Positions 1 to 9,647 of a DNA stretch of 36,424 bases are shown piece after piece. The DNA is from Pseudomonas sp. 30_B (GTDB lineage: Bacteria; Pseudomonadota; Gammaproteobacteria; Pseudomonadales; Pseudomonadaceae). Position 1 is the stretch's first letter. Each line of letters opens with the position of its first letter. The notes under the pieces are model-generated. The model was given only the letters and a program-made list of their open reading frames with translations. It did not search any database and was not told the origin of the DNA. Position numbers and translations under genes: made by a program. Location of the stretch: NCBI RefSeq assembly GCF_017491605.1, contig NZ_JAFGYY010000037.1, forward strand, positions 1 to 36,424. The letters run 5' to 3'.

Positions 1-87
1 TGATCCCATCCCGAACTCAGCAGTGAAACGACGCATCGCCGATGGTAGTGTGGGGTTTCCCCATGTGAGAGTAGGTCATCGTCAAGC
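1..87 (+). rRNA. rrf: 5S rRNA, 3' part (first tandem copy)
   Basis: This is the 3' three-quarters of a 5S rRNA gene; the 5' end lies before the window. It matches the second copy (191-308) base for base from the CTGATCCCATCCC block to the terminal GTCAAGC, apart from one visible change (CGACGCATCG here, CGATGCATCG there). A hairpin terminator follows. The rest of the rrn operon should lie upstream of the window. Confidence 0.95.
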
Positions 88-100
88 GCCTATCCCAAAG

Positions 101-131
101 CCCCTGGTCAGCATCGCTGGCCGGGGGTTTT
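101..131 (+). terminator. Intrinsic terminator after first 5S copy
   Basis: A 12-bp stem (CCCCTGGTCAGC at 101-112 with GCTGGCCGGGGG at 116-127, including G-U pairs) is followed by TTTT. It lies between the two 5S genes, so the second 5S would need read-through or rRNA antitermination to be transcribed from the rrn promoter. Confidence 0.8.
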
Positions 132-190
132 GCTTATTAGTGAAAGCATACCGAATTCGGATGAACGCCCAGGCGAGCATCCAACCGAAT

Positions 191-308
191 TGCTTGACGA
201 CCATAGAGCATTGGAACCACCTGATCCCATCCCGAACTCAGCAGTGAAACGATGCATCGCCGATGGTAGTGTGGGGTTTCCCCATGTGAGAGTAGGTCAT
301 CGTCAAGC
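191..308 (+). rRNA. rrf: 5S rRNA, complete second copy
   Basis: A complete 5S rRNA of about 118 nt runs from TGCTTGACGACC to the complementary GGTCATCGTCAAGC end; these ends pair to form helix I. The preceding sequence (ending CCAACCGAAT) looks like a 23S-5S spacer. This suggests the duplication unit was spacer plus 5S plus terminator, not the 5S alone. Exact ends may differ by one or two bases. Confidence 0.95.
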
Positions 309-322
309 TTCTAATCCCAAAG

Positions 323-358
323 CCCCTGATCAGCGAGAGCTGGTCGGGGGTTTTGTTT
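323..358 (+). terminator. Intrinsic terminator of the rRNA operon
   Basis: CCCCTGATCAGC (323-334), a GAGA tetraloop (335-338) and GCTGGTCGGGGG (339-350) form a 12-bp stem with one G-U pair. It is followed by TTTTGTTTTTT. This is a strong, typical end-of-rrn terminator. Confidence 0.9.
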
Positions 359-462
359 TTTGGGGAGCAAAAAAGCTGTTGCACTGGCATTGGTGGCAAC
401 CGGAGATCTTGGCGTGCGCCGTGTGCAAGGCTTTCGCGAATAAGGTCCGCTACGTTGTTTTC

Positions 463-539
463 TGGGTCCCCGCGTTCGCGGGGATGACGCTGAGGAGCGC
501 GAATCCAACTTCCGTCACTCCCGCGAACGCGGGAGCCCA
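463..539. repeat. Inverted pair of REP-like palindromes
   Basis: Two palindromes face each other: 463-488, with core CCCCGCGTTCGCGGGG and outer TGGGT...ATGAC, and 514-539, with core TCCCGCGAACGCGGGA and outer GTCAC...GCCCA. Each core is a perfect 7-bp stem with a 2-base loop, and together they form an imperfect larger inverted repeat. I see no gene in 361-612; the block holds these elements and one further REP at 593-616. Confidence 0.75.
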
Positions 540-592
540 AAAAAGACAGTTGCTCCTACGAGAGCTTTAAGCGGTCATGGCGGAGCGACGCT

Positions 593-616
593 GTTCGCGA
601 GCAAGCTCGCTCCTAC
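593..616. repeat. REP element (GCGAGCAAGCTCGC type)
   Basis: This 24-bp Pseudomonas REP palindrome, with core CGCGAGCAAGCTCGC and tail TCCTAC, is the same sequence as one arm of the pair at 25382-25459. Its 3' edge overlaps the stop codon of the GNAT gene (613-615, minus strand). A short direct repeat, GCTCCTAC(G/A)AGAGCTT, occurs nearby at about 552 and again at the REP edge. Confidence 0.75.
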
Positions 617-1077
617 AAGAGCTTGAGTGACTTGGTCATGATGATTGTGCGCTCTTCTCCGTGGAGCTGTTCGCGTACGACGCTGTAGCCCTGGCGGGCG
701 TAGAAGGCTTGGGCGGTGAGGGAGGAGGGGAGCAGCAAGGCCTCCACGCCACGCTCCAGTGCGGTTTCTTCGATTATGCTCATCAGAGCCTGGCCGATGC
801 CTTTGTGCTGCTGCCGTGGGGCTATGAAGAGGCTGCGCACGACGTTGCAGTCCAGGGCGCCTGTACCGACGATCTCGTCGCCCAGCAGAGCGACGAAGAC
901 CAGACGCTGCTCCAGCAGCTCGATCAAACGTTCGGGCGAGAAGTTCGCCGCTACTGACTCGATGACGCTCGCTGGGTAGTCCTGGCTATTGCTCTCCCTG
1001 ACGGTCATCACAATCAGCTGGCTGATGGCTGCAGCATCTTCGCTGCGGGCCTTTCGAATCATCAGCTTCATCTGCAT
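613..1077 (-). CDS. GNAT-family N-acetyltransferase
   Basis: This 154-residue cytoplasmic protein has the GNAT fold, which moves an acetyl group from acetyl-CoA to an amine; the substrate is unknown. The acetyl-CoA binding motif A is seen as VRSLFIAPRQQHKGIG around residues 81-96, and the family C-terminal signature as AFYARQGY near 125-132. I chose the ATG at 1077 because CAGGGAG lies just upstream and the fold begins MIRKARSEDAAAI; an in-frame extension to 1203 would run through the fabB terminator. The gene stands alone downstream of fabB on the same strand, separated from it by that terminator. Its TAG stop lies inside a REP element, so the last residues may have been altered by REP insertion. 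Family assignment is firm; function is not. Confidence 0.8.
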   Translation of the reverse strand: MQMKLMIRKARSEDAAAISQLIVMTVRESNSQDYPASVIESVAANFSPERLIELLEQRLVFVALLGDEIVGTGALDCNVVRSLFIAPRQQHKGIGQALMSIIEETALERGVEALLLPSSLTAQAFYARQGYSVVREQLHGEERTIIMTKSLKLL

Positions 1078-1163
1078 GCTCCCTGTTTTCAGCTTGCCTA
1101 ATCCTGACCTGATTGGGGATGCGAGGCAAAGCTGAAGGGCAGGTGGCCAGGAACTGCAGACAA

Positions 1164-1189
1164 CAAAAAAGGCGCCCTGGGGCGCCTTT
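1164..1189 (-). terminator. Intrinsic terminator after fabB
   Basis: Read on the minus strand, GGCGCC-CCAG-GGCGCC is followed by TTTTTTGTTG. The stem is at 1171-1186 and the T run at 1165-1170. It starts about 18 nt past the fabB stop and ends the fabAB transcript. Confidence 0.88.
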
Positions 1190-1206
1190 CTTGTTTGGAT
1201 CACCGA

Positions 1207-2424
1207 TCAGCCGTTGTGGCGTTTCAGGACCAGGGTGGCGTTGGTGCCGCCGAAGCCGAAGCTGTTGCTCATGACGGTGTCGATCTTCGCGTTCTCGCGG
1301 GTCTCGCGCAGGATCGGCAGGTCGGCGACTTCCGGGTCCAGTTCGTCGATGTTCGCGGAACCGGCGATGAAGTTGCCTTCCATCATCAGCAGGCAGTAGA
1401 TGGCCTCGTGAACGCCGGCGGCGCCCAGGGAGTGGCCGGACAGGCTCTTGGTGGAGCTGATGGCCGGGGCCTTGTCGCCGAACACTGCACGCACGCCACG
1501 GATTTCGGCGACGTCGCCGACCGGGGTGGAGGTGCCGTGGGTGTTCAGGTAGTCGATCGGGGTGTCCACGGTGGACAGGGCCTGCTGCATGCAGCGGATG
1601 GCGCCTTCGCCGCTCGGGGCTACCATGTCGTAGCCATCGGAGGTGGCGCCGTAGCCGACGATTTCGGCGTAGATCTTGGCGCCACGCTTCAGGGCGTGTT
1701 CCAGTTCTTCGACCACGACCATGCCGCCGCCGCCGGCGATGACGAAACCGTCACGCTTGGCGTCGTAGGCGCGGGAGGCCTTTTCCGGGGTCTCGTTGTA
1801 CTGGGTGGAGAGGGCGCCCATGGCGTCGAACAGGCAGCTCTGGCTCCAGTGTTCTTCCTCACCGCCGCCCGCGAAGACGACGTCCTGCTTGCCCAGCTGG
1901 ATCTGTTCCATGGCCTGGCCGATGCAATGCGCGCTGGTGGCGCAGGCCGAGGAGATGGAGTAGTTCACGCCCTTGATCTGGAAGGGAGTGGCCAGGCACG
2001 CGGAGACGGTGCTGCCCATGGTGCGGGTGACGCGGTATGGGCCGATGCGCTTGACGCCCTTCTCGCGCAGGGTGTCGATGGCTTCCATCTGGTTCAGGGT
2101 GGAAGCGCCACCGGAACCGGCGATCAGGCCGGTGCGCGGGTTGGAGATCTGCTCGGGGGTGAGGCCGGAGTCCTTGATTGCCTGTTCCATCGCCAGGTAG
2201 GCGTAGGCGGCGGCGTCGCCCATGAAGCGGAAGACCTTGCGGTCGATCAGCTCTTCCAGGTTCAGGTTGACCGAACCGGAAACGTGGCTGCGCAGGCCCA
2301 TCTCGGCGTAGCTGGGGTTGTGGCGGATGCCAGCACGGCCTGCACGCAGGTTGGCGGAGACGGTGTCTTTGTCATTGCCCAGGCAGGAAACGATGCCCAG
2401 ACCGGTGATCACGACGCGACGCAT
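1207..2424 (-). CDS. fabB: Beta-ketoacyl-ACP synthase I (FabB)
   Basis: This 405-residue condensing enzyme elongates cis-3-decenoyl-ACP made by FabA, committing acyl chains to unsaturated fatty acids. The thiolase-fold Cys-His-His set is visible: Cys161 in SISSACATSA, a His in NTHGTSTPVGD near 296 and a His in SLSGHSLGAAG near 331. A glycine-rich GFGGTNATLV motif ends the protein. The ATG at 2424 begins MRRVVITGLG, the usual start of the family; an upstream in-frame extension to 2502 overlaps fabA and is rejected. The gene starts 10 bp after the fabA stop, with AAGGG as its ribosome site, so the two form one operon. Length and motifs are normal. Confidence 0.97.
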   Translation of the reverse strand: MRRVVITGLGIVSCLGNDKDTVSANLRAGRAGIRHNPSYAEMGLRSHVSGSVNLNLEELIDRKVFRFMGDAAAYAYLAMEQAIKDSGLTPEQISNPRTGLIAGSGGASTLNQMEAIDTLREKGVKRIGPYRVTRTMGSTVSACLATPFQIKGVNYSISSACATSAHCIGQAMEQIQLGKQDVVFAGGGEEEHWSQSCLFDAMGALSTQYNETPEKASRAYDAKRDGFVIAGGGGMVVVEELEHALKRGAKIYAEIVGYGATSDGYDMVAPSGEGAIRCMQQALSTVDTPIDYLNTHGTSTPVGDVAEIRGVRAVFGDKAPAISSTKSLSGHSLGAAGVHEAIYCLLMMEGNFIAGSANIDELDPEVADLPILRETRENAKIDTVMSNSFGFGGTNATLVLKRHNG

Positions 2425-2434
2425 GCGGATACCC

Positions 2435-2950
2435 TTAGAAGCTGTCAGTGGAAGTGAACAGGCCGACGCGGAGGCCTTCGGCGCTGTAGATTTCGCGGCC
2501 ATCGACGCTGACGCTGCCGTCGGCGATGGCCAGAACGAGCGATCGATTGATCGTACGCTTGATGTGGATGTTGTAGGTGACTTTCTTGGCGGTCGGCAGG
2601 ACCTGGCCGAAGAACTTCACTTCGCCCGAACCCAGGGCGCGGCCGCGGCCGGGGTTGCCTTGCCAGCCGAGGTAGAAGCCGACCAGCTGCCACATGGCGT
2701 CGAGGCCCAGGCAGCCCGGCATGACGGGGTCGCCTTCGAAGTGGCAGGCGAAGAACCACAGGTCGGGGTTGATATCCAGCTCGGCGACCAGTTCGCCCTT
2801 GCCATACTTGCCGCCGGTTTCGCTGATGTGGGTGATGCGGTCGATCATCAGCATGTTGGGGGCGGGCAGTTGCGCATTACCCGGGCCGAAGAGCTCGCCG
2901 CGGCTGCAACGCAGCAGGTCTTCTCGGGTGAAGGCGTGTTGTTTGGTCAT
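2435..2950 (-). CDS. fabA: 3-hydroxydecanoyl-ACP dehydratase/isomerase (FabA)
   Basis: This 171-residue hotdog-fold enzyme dehydrates 3-hydroxydecanoyl-ACP and isomerises the trans-2 product to cis-3-decenoyl-ACP, the branch point of anaerobic unsaturated fatty acid synthesis. The catalytic His70 (ACHFEGDPVMPG) and Asp84 (LGLDAMWQ) are both present at the expected positions, and total length equals that of known FabA proteins. AGGAG precedes the ATG at 2950. It is the first gene of fabA-fabB. A DesT-like dyad lies about 137 bp upstream (3087-3102), consistent with repression tuned to the saturated/unsaturated acyl-CoA ratio. Confidence 0.97.
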   Translation of the reverse strand: MTKQHAFTREDLLRCSRGELFGPGNAQLPAPNMLMIDRITHISETGGKYGKGELVAELDINPDLWFFACHFEGDPVMPGCLGLDAMWQLVGFYLGWQGNPGRGRALGSGEVKFFGQVLPTAKKVTYNIHIKRTINRSLVLAIADGSVSVDGREIYSAEGLRVGLFTSTDSF

Positions 2951-3086
2951 GCGAGCTCCTCAAAAATCTTGGATGGCAGGCGGTGTTGGCTTCTGCCTGC
3001 GGCGCCGCGTTCCGTTTTTATTGTCACGGTCTCACGCGGCAGCCTAGTCATAGACTATTGCCTTAAGGTGAAAGTCACAGCTTCCG

Positions 3087-3102
3087 GCGAACGCTTGTTC
3101 AC
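3087..3102 (-). promoter_or_regulatory. Putative DesT operator upstream of fabAB
   Basis: On the plus strand the dyad reads GCGAAC-GCTT-GTTCAC, an inverted repeat with one mismatch; on the minus strand it is GTGAAC-AAGC-GTTCGC. DesT, the TetR-family acyl-CoA sensor of P. aeruginosa, is known to repress fabAB through a GTGAAC-N4-GTTCAC type site. The position upstream of fabA and the half-sites agree, but the assignment is by recollection of the motif. The fabA -10/-35 boxes could not be fixed with confidence. Confidence 0.6.
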
Positions 3103-3179
3103 TTTTCGTCGGCGCCGGTTTTTTGTCAGGGGCAGATGCCCGTGGCCGGTCCGCAGTGTGGTGCAAGCTCGCGCGCGGA

Positions 3180-5089
<1,910 letters not shown>

Positions 5090-5093
<4 letters not shown>

Positions 5094-6010
5094 GGGGATT
5101 CTCCTTCGGCGAGACGATGTGCGAGCGTGGCGTCGTCCGGCAGCTCGATGCTCAGCGAACGCGCCACCTGGCGGTTGCTCTGCACCTTGAATCGTTCAGG
5201 GTAGAGGCTCGGGGGCCATTGCGACGGCGGCTGGTCGAGCAGCGGGTCCAGCGTGTCCAGCCAGTCGCTCTGGTCGCTGTAGGTGCTGGCCAGGCTGCCG
5301 GCCCTGACGAAGGCCACGGTGGGGCCGATCAGGGCGTGATTCTCGGCATAGGCGCTGAGCAGGATGCCTTTGACGGTACGCGGGTTGTAGAGCAGTTTGT
5401 CGTCCAGCCCGAGCAGCAGGTCACTGCTGTCGAGCAGTTCACGCAACGGGCGGGGATCGTCGCTGCGCTCCTGCAATTGGGTGACCAGCTCGACGCCGAC
5501 CTGCCGGGCCTGTTCCGACAATTCGTTGAGCAGGAACTTGCTGGCGGGGCTGAAGAGCACGCCGATGCGCTGTGGCCTGGGGTGCAGTTGCAGGGCCAGT
5601 TGCAGTTGCCGGGCGGGAGGCGGATCGCTCCAGAGCAGGCTGATGCCCTCGCGGTGGCGGCCGTCGAGCAATTGCTGTGCTTCCACGCGGCTGACCAGCA
5701 GCGTCAGCGCGGGCGGGCCCTGTTCGCTGGCGAGGCGCCAGTTCAGCGCGGCGGTCCCCAGCAGCAACAGATGGGGCTCGGGGGAGAGCGTCGAGGCTGG
5801 GGGGAGCTCGTCAGGTGATTCCAGGCGAATCTGGTCCTTCGGGCGTCGTTCGGCGAGCGCCTGGCTGAACGCCTGCACGGCGGCGCTCTGGTCGCTGCTG
5901 ACCAGCAGCAGTTCGCGGGCCTGCGCAGGCAAGGCCAGCAGGCAGACCAGGCCCAGCAGCCAGATCCTGAGCCGGTTTCCGAGGCTCATCCCTGAGCGGC
6001 GGGCCGCCAT
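5090..6010 (-). CDS. Periplasmic ABC-type substrate-binding protein, no permease nearby
   Basis: This is a 306-residue exported protein. A hydrophobic signal segment (IWLLGLVCLLALPAQA, about 16-31) ends in an Ala-X-Ala cleavage site. The mature part resembles the ABC_sub_bind family (TrpX-like), with features such as RIGVLFSPASKFLLNEL and a final TVAFVRAGSLASTYSD block. No ATPase or permease gene is adjacent. It starts one base after the stop of the TonB receptor and overlaps the kinase by ATGA, so it is likely a sensory ligand-binding partner of the kinase's periplasmic loop and not a transport component; that is inference. The start at 6010 has a GAGGTG site; a second Met seven codons in is possible. 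The ligand is unknown. Confidence 0.78.
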
Positions 6011-6011
6011 G

Positions 6012-8120
6012 CTAGAAATCCACCTCGGCGCTGAAATACAGCAGGTGGCGGTCGTCGTAGCGGTTTTCCGGCCAGGTCAGCGGCTCGTCGTCCAGGCGTT
6101 GCTGCAGCACTCCCGCCAGTTCCAGTGCGGCCTTGCCCAGAGGAATACGCTTGGCCACGCGCAGGTCCACGCGCTCGAAGCGATGTTCGTTCAGCGCGTC
6201 GTCGCCGTAATAGAACACTGCGCTCGACCAGCCACGTCCCCAGTCGCGCATCCAGCCCGCCGAGCCGCTGTTGCGGGCGGTGAGACGCTGGTCGTAGCGG
6301 CTGCTGGCCTCGTAGTCGACATAGGCGTAGGTGAAGCGCAGTCGATCCCGCAGGCCGACGCGCCAGTCCAGCTGGGTCTCGGCGCCGTTGAAGCGGATAT
6401 CGTTGTCGTTGCTGGGCTCGAAGTCGGTCAGTTTCAGCGGATCGCTGATCAGACCGTGGATTTCGTCGTGGTACGCCTTCACGTCCAGCGCCAGGCCGAT
6501 CTCGTCGAACTGGCCGTTGTAGCCGACTTCCCGCGAGCGCATGCGCTCCTGATCCAGGTCCCCCGGCCCGTGGGCGCGGGCGAAATAGTAGGCCGTGTTC
6601 TGGCCGTAGGGGTTCGGCGTGAGGTTACGCGCGCGGTAGCTCCAGTTCACGTCGTTCTCGTACATGTCGGGCGAGCGCACGGCTTCGGAGTACACCGCCC
6701 GCAGGCTGTGTCGCGGCGTGATCAGGTAGTTCAGGGCGATGCGCGGGCTGACCGAGCTGCCGGAGGTCTGGTCGTCTTCCAGCATGGCGCCACCCTGCAG
6801 CAGCCAGTGGGGCGTCAGGTGCCATTCCAGCTGGCTGAACAGCCGCCAGATTTCATTGTTCACCGTACCGTTGAAGTAGGTCTCAGAGACCGCCTGGTCG
6901 TGGCGATAGCTCATGCCGGAAACCAGCCGCAGGCTGTCGGTCACGCTCAGGGTGTCCTGCATTTCGAGGTCGTAGCGGGTTTCCCGGATGTTCTGGTTCA
7001 CCCAGCCGCAGGCTGGCGCGCCGGCCCCGCCGACGATCTGCTGCAGCACCTGCCTGGCCAGGGCCTGTTCCTGGGCGGTGCCCTTGGGGATGCTCGGCAA
7101 CGCGTCGCCCAGCTTGTTCACGTACTTCGGGTTGAGTGCCCAGAGCTGCGCCAGTTGCGGGCTGAACACGATCTGCGCTTCGCAGGCGCGGAAGTCCTGC
7201 AGGCGCTCCCAATGCTCGGCGTAGCCCTGGACGTAGAGGCTGTGCTGCGGGTTGGCGTCGAAGGTCCAGCGCAGGGAGCCGGCGTAGTCGCGAGCGGTCA
7301 GGTCGGAGTCGCTGTCGCCGGCGGGAATGTCGTCGAACACCGGGCGGTAGTTGTACGGGCGCTGGTTGCTGCCTTCCTTCGCGGCGATCTGCCAGTCCAG
7401 GCTGTTGCGCAGGTCGAGGCTGTGGTTGGCCACCAGGTTGAAGCGGGACAGGCGGCGGCCGTCGCGGTAGTCGCGGTCGAACTGGTCGTGGTCGAAGCCG
7501 TCGTCCGCCTGGCCGGAGAGCGACAGGCGATAGTCGCTGGCCTCGCCGCGCAGCCCCTGGCTCGCGTACCAGTCGCGGATGCCGTTCTGCCCGGCGGTGT
7601 ACTTCAGGCGCGTGCCCTGGCTGTCGGCGGGGTGGCGGGTGAGGATGTTGATCACGCCCATCAGCGCGTTGGCGCCGTAGCTCACGGCGTTCGGCCCGCG
7701 GAACACCTCGATGCGGTCGATATCCTCGATGGCCACCGGAATGTCGCTCCAGTCCACCGTGGCCAGGCCTGGGCGGTACACCGAGCGGCCATCCACCAGC
7801 ACCTGAAGGCGGCGCGCCTCGGTGACGTTGGTGCCGTGGTAGTTCACCGTGGCCTGGTTGCCCGACAGGTAGCCGACCATCATGCCCGGCACCAGGCGCA
7901 TCAGCTCGGGGATGTCGCGGGCGCCGGTGGCGTGGATCAGGTCGCGGTCGAGCACCGTCATGCTGCCCGGCACCTCGGCGGGCGACTGCTTCAGGCGGCT
8001 GGCGGTGAGTACGTCCGGCACTTCCACGCGATCGACGAAGAGATCGCCGGCGACTGCCTGGCCCGCCAGCAAGGCGGCAAGCAGGGACAGCGGCAGGGGA
8101 GCGCGGGAGGAAAGCTGCAC
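6012..8120 (-). CDS. TonB-dependent outer-membrane receptor
   Basis: This 702-residue outer-membrane beta-barrel receptor has a signal peptide (about 1-24, ending QAVA), a plug domain (about 40-160) with LVDGRSVYRPG, the plug-end signature IDRIEVFRGPNAVSYGANA followed by GVINILTR, and then a 22-strand-type barrel. The C-terminal strand ends in Phe (LLYFSAEVDF), as required for barrel assembly. Two Cys (RACEAQ and PACGWV) may form a loop disulfide. Translation starts at GTG (8120), because an in-frame TGA lies upstream; AAGG is the only ribosome-site match. It is the first gene of a three-gene operon with a periplasmic binding protein and a hybrid kinase. The substrate cannot be read from the sequence; no Fur box was recognised. 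Confidence 0.9.
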   Translation of the reverse strand: MQLSSRAPLPLSLLAALLAGQAVAGDLFVDRVEVPDVLTASRLKQSPAEVPGSMTVLDRDLIHATGARDIPELMRLVPGMMVGYLSGNQATVNYHGTNVTEARRLQVLVDGRSVYRPGLATVDWSDIPVAIEDIDRIEVFRGPNAVSYGANALMGVINILTRHPADSQGTRLKYTAGQNGIRDWYASQGLRGEASDYRLSLSGQADDGFDHDQFDRDYRDGRRLSRFNLVANHSLDLRNSLDWQIAAKEGSNQRPYNYRPVFDDIPAGDSDSDLTARDYAGSLRWTFDANPQHSLYVQGYAEHWERLQDFRACEAQIVFSPQLAQLWALNPKYVNKLGDALPSIPKGTAQEQALARQVLQQIVGGAGAPACGWVNQNIRETRYDLEMQDTLSVTDSLRLVSGMSYRHDQAVSETYFNGTVNNEIWRLFSQLEWHLTPHWLLQGGAMLEDDQTSGSSVSPRIALNYLITPRHSLRAVYSEAVRSPDMYENDVNWSYRARNLTPNPYGQNTAYYFARAHGPGDLDQERMRSREVGYNGQFDEIGLALDVKAYHDEIHGLISDPLKLTDFEPSNDNDIRFNGAETQLDWRVGLRDRLRFTYAYVDYEASSRYDQRLTARNSGSAGWMRDWGRGWSSAVFYYGDDALNEHRFERVDLRVAKRIPLGKAALELAGVLQQRLDDEPLTWPENRYDDRHLLYFSAEVDF

Positions 8121-8183
8121 GGAACGGCCTTGTTCTCGATTTTTTCTTCAATGAACGGATGGTAAACGAGGCGCCGTTGTTTG

Positions 8184-8205
8184 CCAGTCCTGCGATCCGG
8201 ACTGG
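8184..8205. promoter_or_regulatory. Perfect inverted repeat in the gpsA upstream region
   Basis: CCAGTCC (8184-8190) and GGACTGG (8199-8205) are perfect 7-bp arms with an 8-bp spacer. The right arm overlaps the expected -35 position of the promoter whose -10 box is at 8225-8230. It also lies between the divergent TonB-receptor and gpsA genes. An operator is possible, but no regulator is known to me for this motif. Confidence 0.4.
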
Positions 8206-8224
8206 TCGCTGCGCGACGGGGCCT

Positions 8225-8230
8225 TATAAT
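8225..8230 (+). promoter_or_regulatory. -10 box of gpsA promoter
   Basis: This is a consensus TATAAT, 41 bp before the gpsA ATG. The -35 region (about 8202-8207) is weak, as if activation or the overlapping dyad matters. A perfect hairpin, GCCGCC-ACAA-GGCGGC (8240-8255), then sits in the leader just before a weak ribosome site (GGAA). Confidence 0.6.
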
Positions 8231-8271
8231 GCCTCAATCGCCGCCACAAGGCGGCCCGTAATGGAACAGAC

Positions 8272-9294
8272 ATGACTGAGCAGCAACCGATCGCCGTCCT
8301 CGGCGGTGGCAGTTTCGGTACCGCGTTCGCCAATCTGCTGGCGGAGAACGGCCAGCGCGTTCGCCAGTGGATGCGCGACGAAGAACAGGCCGAAGCGATC
8401 CGCACCCAGCGCGAGAACCCGAACTATCTCAAGGGCGTGCGTATCCATGCCGGCGTAGAGCCGACCACCGACCTGCCGGCGACCCTGGCCGCGTGCGAAA
8501 TGATCTTCGTCGCCGTGCCGTCCAGCGCGCTGCGCAAGGTGCTGGAGGGCCGCAGCGAGGAGCTGGCGGGCAAGATGCTGGTCAGCCTGACCAAGGGCAT
8601 CGAGGCGCAGACCTTCAAGCTGATGAGCCAGGTCCTCGAGGAAATCGCGCCGAAATCCCGCATCGCGGTTATTTCCGGCCCGAACCTGGCGCGGGAGATC
8701 GCCGAGCACGAGCTGACCGCCACCGTGGTCGCCAGCGAGGACGAGGACGTCTGCAAGCGGGTGCAGGAAGCGCTGCACGGCCGCACCTTCCGCGTCTACG
8801 CCAGCGGTGACCGCTTCGGTGTCGAACTGGGCGGCGCGCTGAAGAACGTCTACGCCATCATCGCCGGCATGGCTGCGGCACTGGGCATGGGCGAGAACAC
8901 CAAGGGCATGCTGATCACCCGCGCCCTGGCGGAGATGACCCGCTTTGCCGTCAAGCTCGGCGCCAACCCCATGACCTTCCTCGGCCTGGCCGGGGTGGGC
9001 GACCTCATCGTCACCTGTTCGTCACCCAAGAGCCGTAACTATCAGGTGGGCTTCGCCCTGGGCGAAGGCCTGAGCCTGGACGACGCCGTGGCGCGCATGG
9101 GCGAGACCGCCGAGGGCGTGAATACCCTGCGGGTACTCAAGGCCAAGGCCGACGAGCTGCAGGTCTACATGCCGCTGGTGGCCGGCCTGAACGCCATCCT
9201 GTTCGGCGGCCGCACGCTGGAGCAGGTCATCGGGGCGCTGATGAGCGGCGAGCCGAAGACCGATGTCGACTTCATTCCCACTACCGGTTTCTGA
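8272..9294 (+). CDS. gpsA: Glycerol-3-phosphate dehydrogenase [NAD(P)+]
   Basis: This 340-residue cytoplasmic enzyme reduces dihydroxyacetone phosphate to sn-glycerol 3-phosphate, the backbone for phospholipid synthesis. The N-terminal Rossmann motif is VLGGGSFGTA (residues 9-18), and NLAREIAEHE is in the middle. The catalytic Lys191 in GALKNVYAI and a C-terminal helical domain with GLAGVGDLIVTCSS follow. The ATG at 8272 begins MTEQQPIAVLGGG, normal for the family; the ribosome site is weak, and a 6-bp hairpin in the leader could limit initiation. It appears to head an operon with the DUF4389 gene (11 bp downstream) and sixA. Its placement near fabAB puts lipid-backbone and acyl-chain genes in one neighbourhood. 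Confidence 0.96.
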   Translation: MTEQQPIAVLGGGSFGTAFANLLAENGQRVRQWMRDEEQAEAIRTQRENPNYLKGVRIHAGVEPTTDLPATLAACEMIFVAVPSSALRKVLEGRSEELAGKMLVSLTKGIEAQTFKLMSQVLEEIAPKSRIAVISGPNLAREIAEHELTATVVASEDEDVCKRVQEALHGRTFRVYASGDRFGVELGGALKNVYAIIAGMAAALGMGENTKGMLITRALAEMTRFAVKLGANPMTFLGLAGVGDLIVTCSSPKSRNYQVGFALGEGLSLDDAVARMGETAEGVNTLRVLKAKADELQVYMPLVAGLNAILFGGRTLEQVIGALMSGEPKTDVDFIPTTGF

Positions 9295-9305
9295 GGAAGG
9301 TCCCC

Positions 9306-9647
9306 ATGTCCGCTGAGCGTATGGAAAAAGAATCCCTCGTCCTGCGAGTCGTCTGGATGCTGGTGTTCGCCCTGGTCTGGTTCGTCGCCGAAATCCTGCT
9401 CGGCGTCGTGGTGGTGGTCCAGCTGATCTACCGCATCATCTACGGCGCGCCGAGCGGCAGCCTGATGGCCTTTGGCGACAGCCTCAGCCAGTACTTCGCG
9501 CAGATCGGCCGCTTCGGCACTTTCCAGACCGAGGAGAAGCCCTGGCCGTTCGCCGACTGGCCGGCGGCCCGCGCCCCCGAGGGTGAGCCGCCGCACAGCG
9601 TGCCGCCGGCCGAGCATCCGGCGCGTGACGAAGAGCCCAAGCTGTGA
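9306..9647 (+). CDS. DUF4389 small membrane protein
   Basis: This 113-residue protein has a long hydrophobic stretch (about residues 11-46, LRVVWMLVFALVWF... to VVVVQLIYRII), which could form one long or two short membrane helices. A conserved YFAQIGRFGTFQTEEKPWPF segment follows, then a Pro/Glu-rich, probably disordered tail. This pattern matches DUF4389 proteins of pseudomonads; no biochemical role is established that I know of. It lies 11 bp after gpsA and its TGA overlaps the GTG start of sixA (GTGA), so the three genes are co-expressed. A membrane-anchored partner for SixA is one possible reading, not shown. Confidence 0.75.
   Translation: MSAERMEKESLVLRVVWMLVFALVWFVAEILLGVVVVVQLIYRIIYGAPSGSLMAFGDSLSQYFAQIGRFGTFQTEEKPWPFADWPAARAPEGEPPHSVPPAEHPARDEEPKL

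Noticed and set aside
1..360. Small open frames over the 5S genes
   Set aside because: The sequence is rRNA and terminators.
3105..3126. CGGCGCCGG followed by TTTTTT as a plus-strand terminator
   Set aside because: The palindrome has no loop and no plus-strand gene ends there; it lies in the fabA upstream region.
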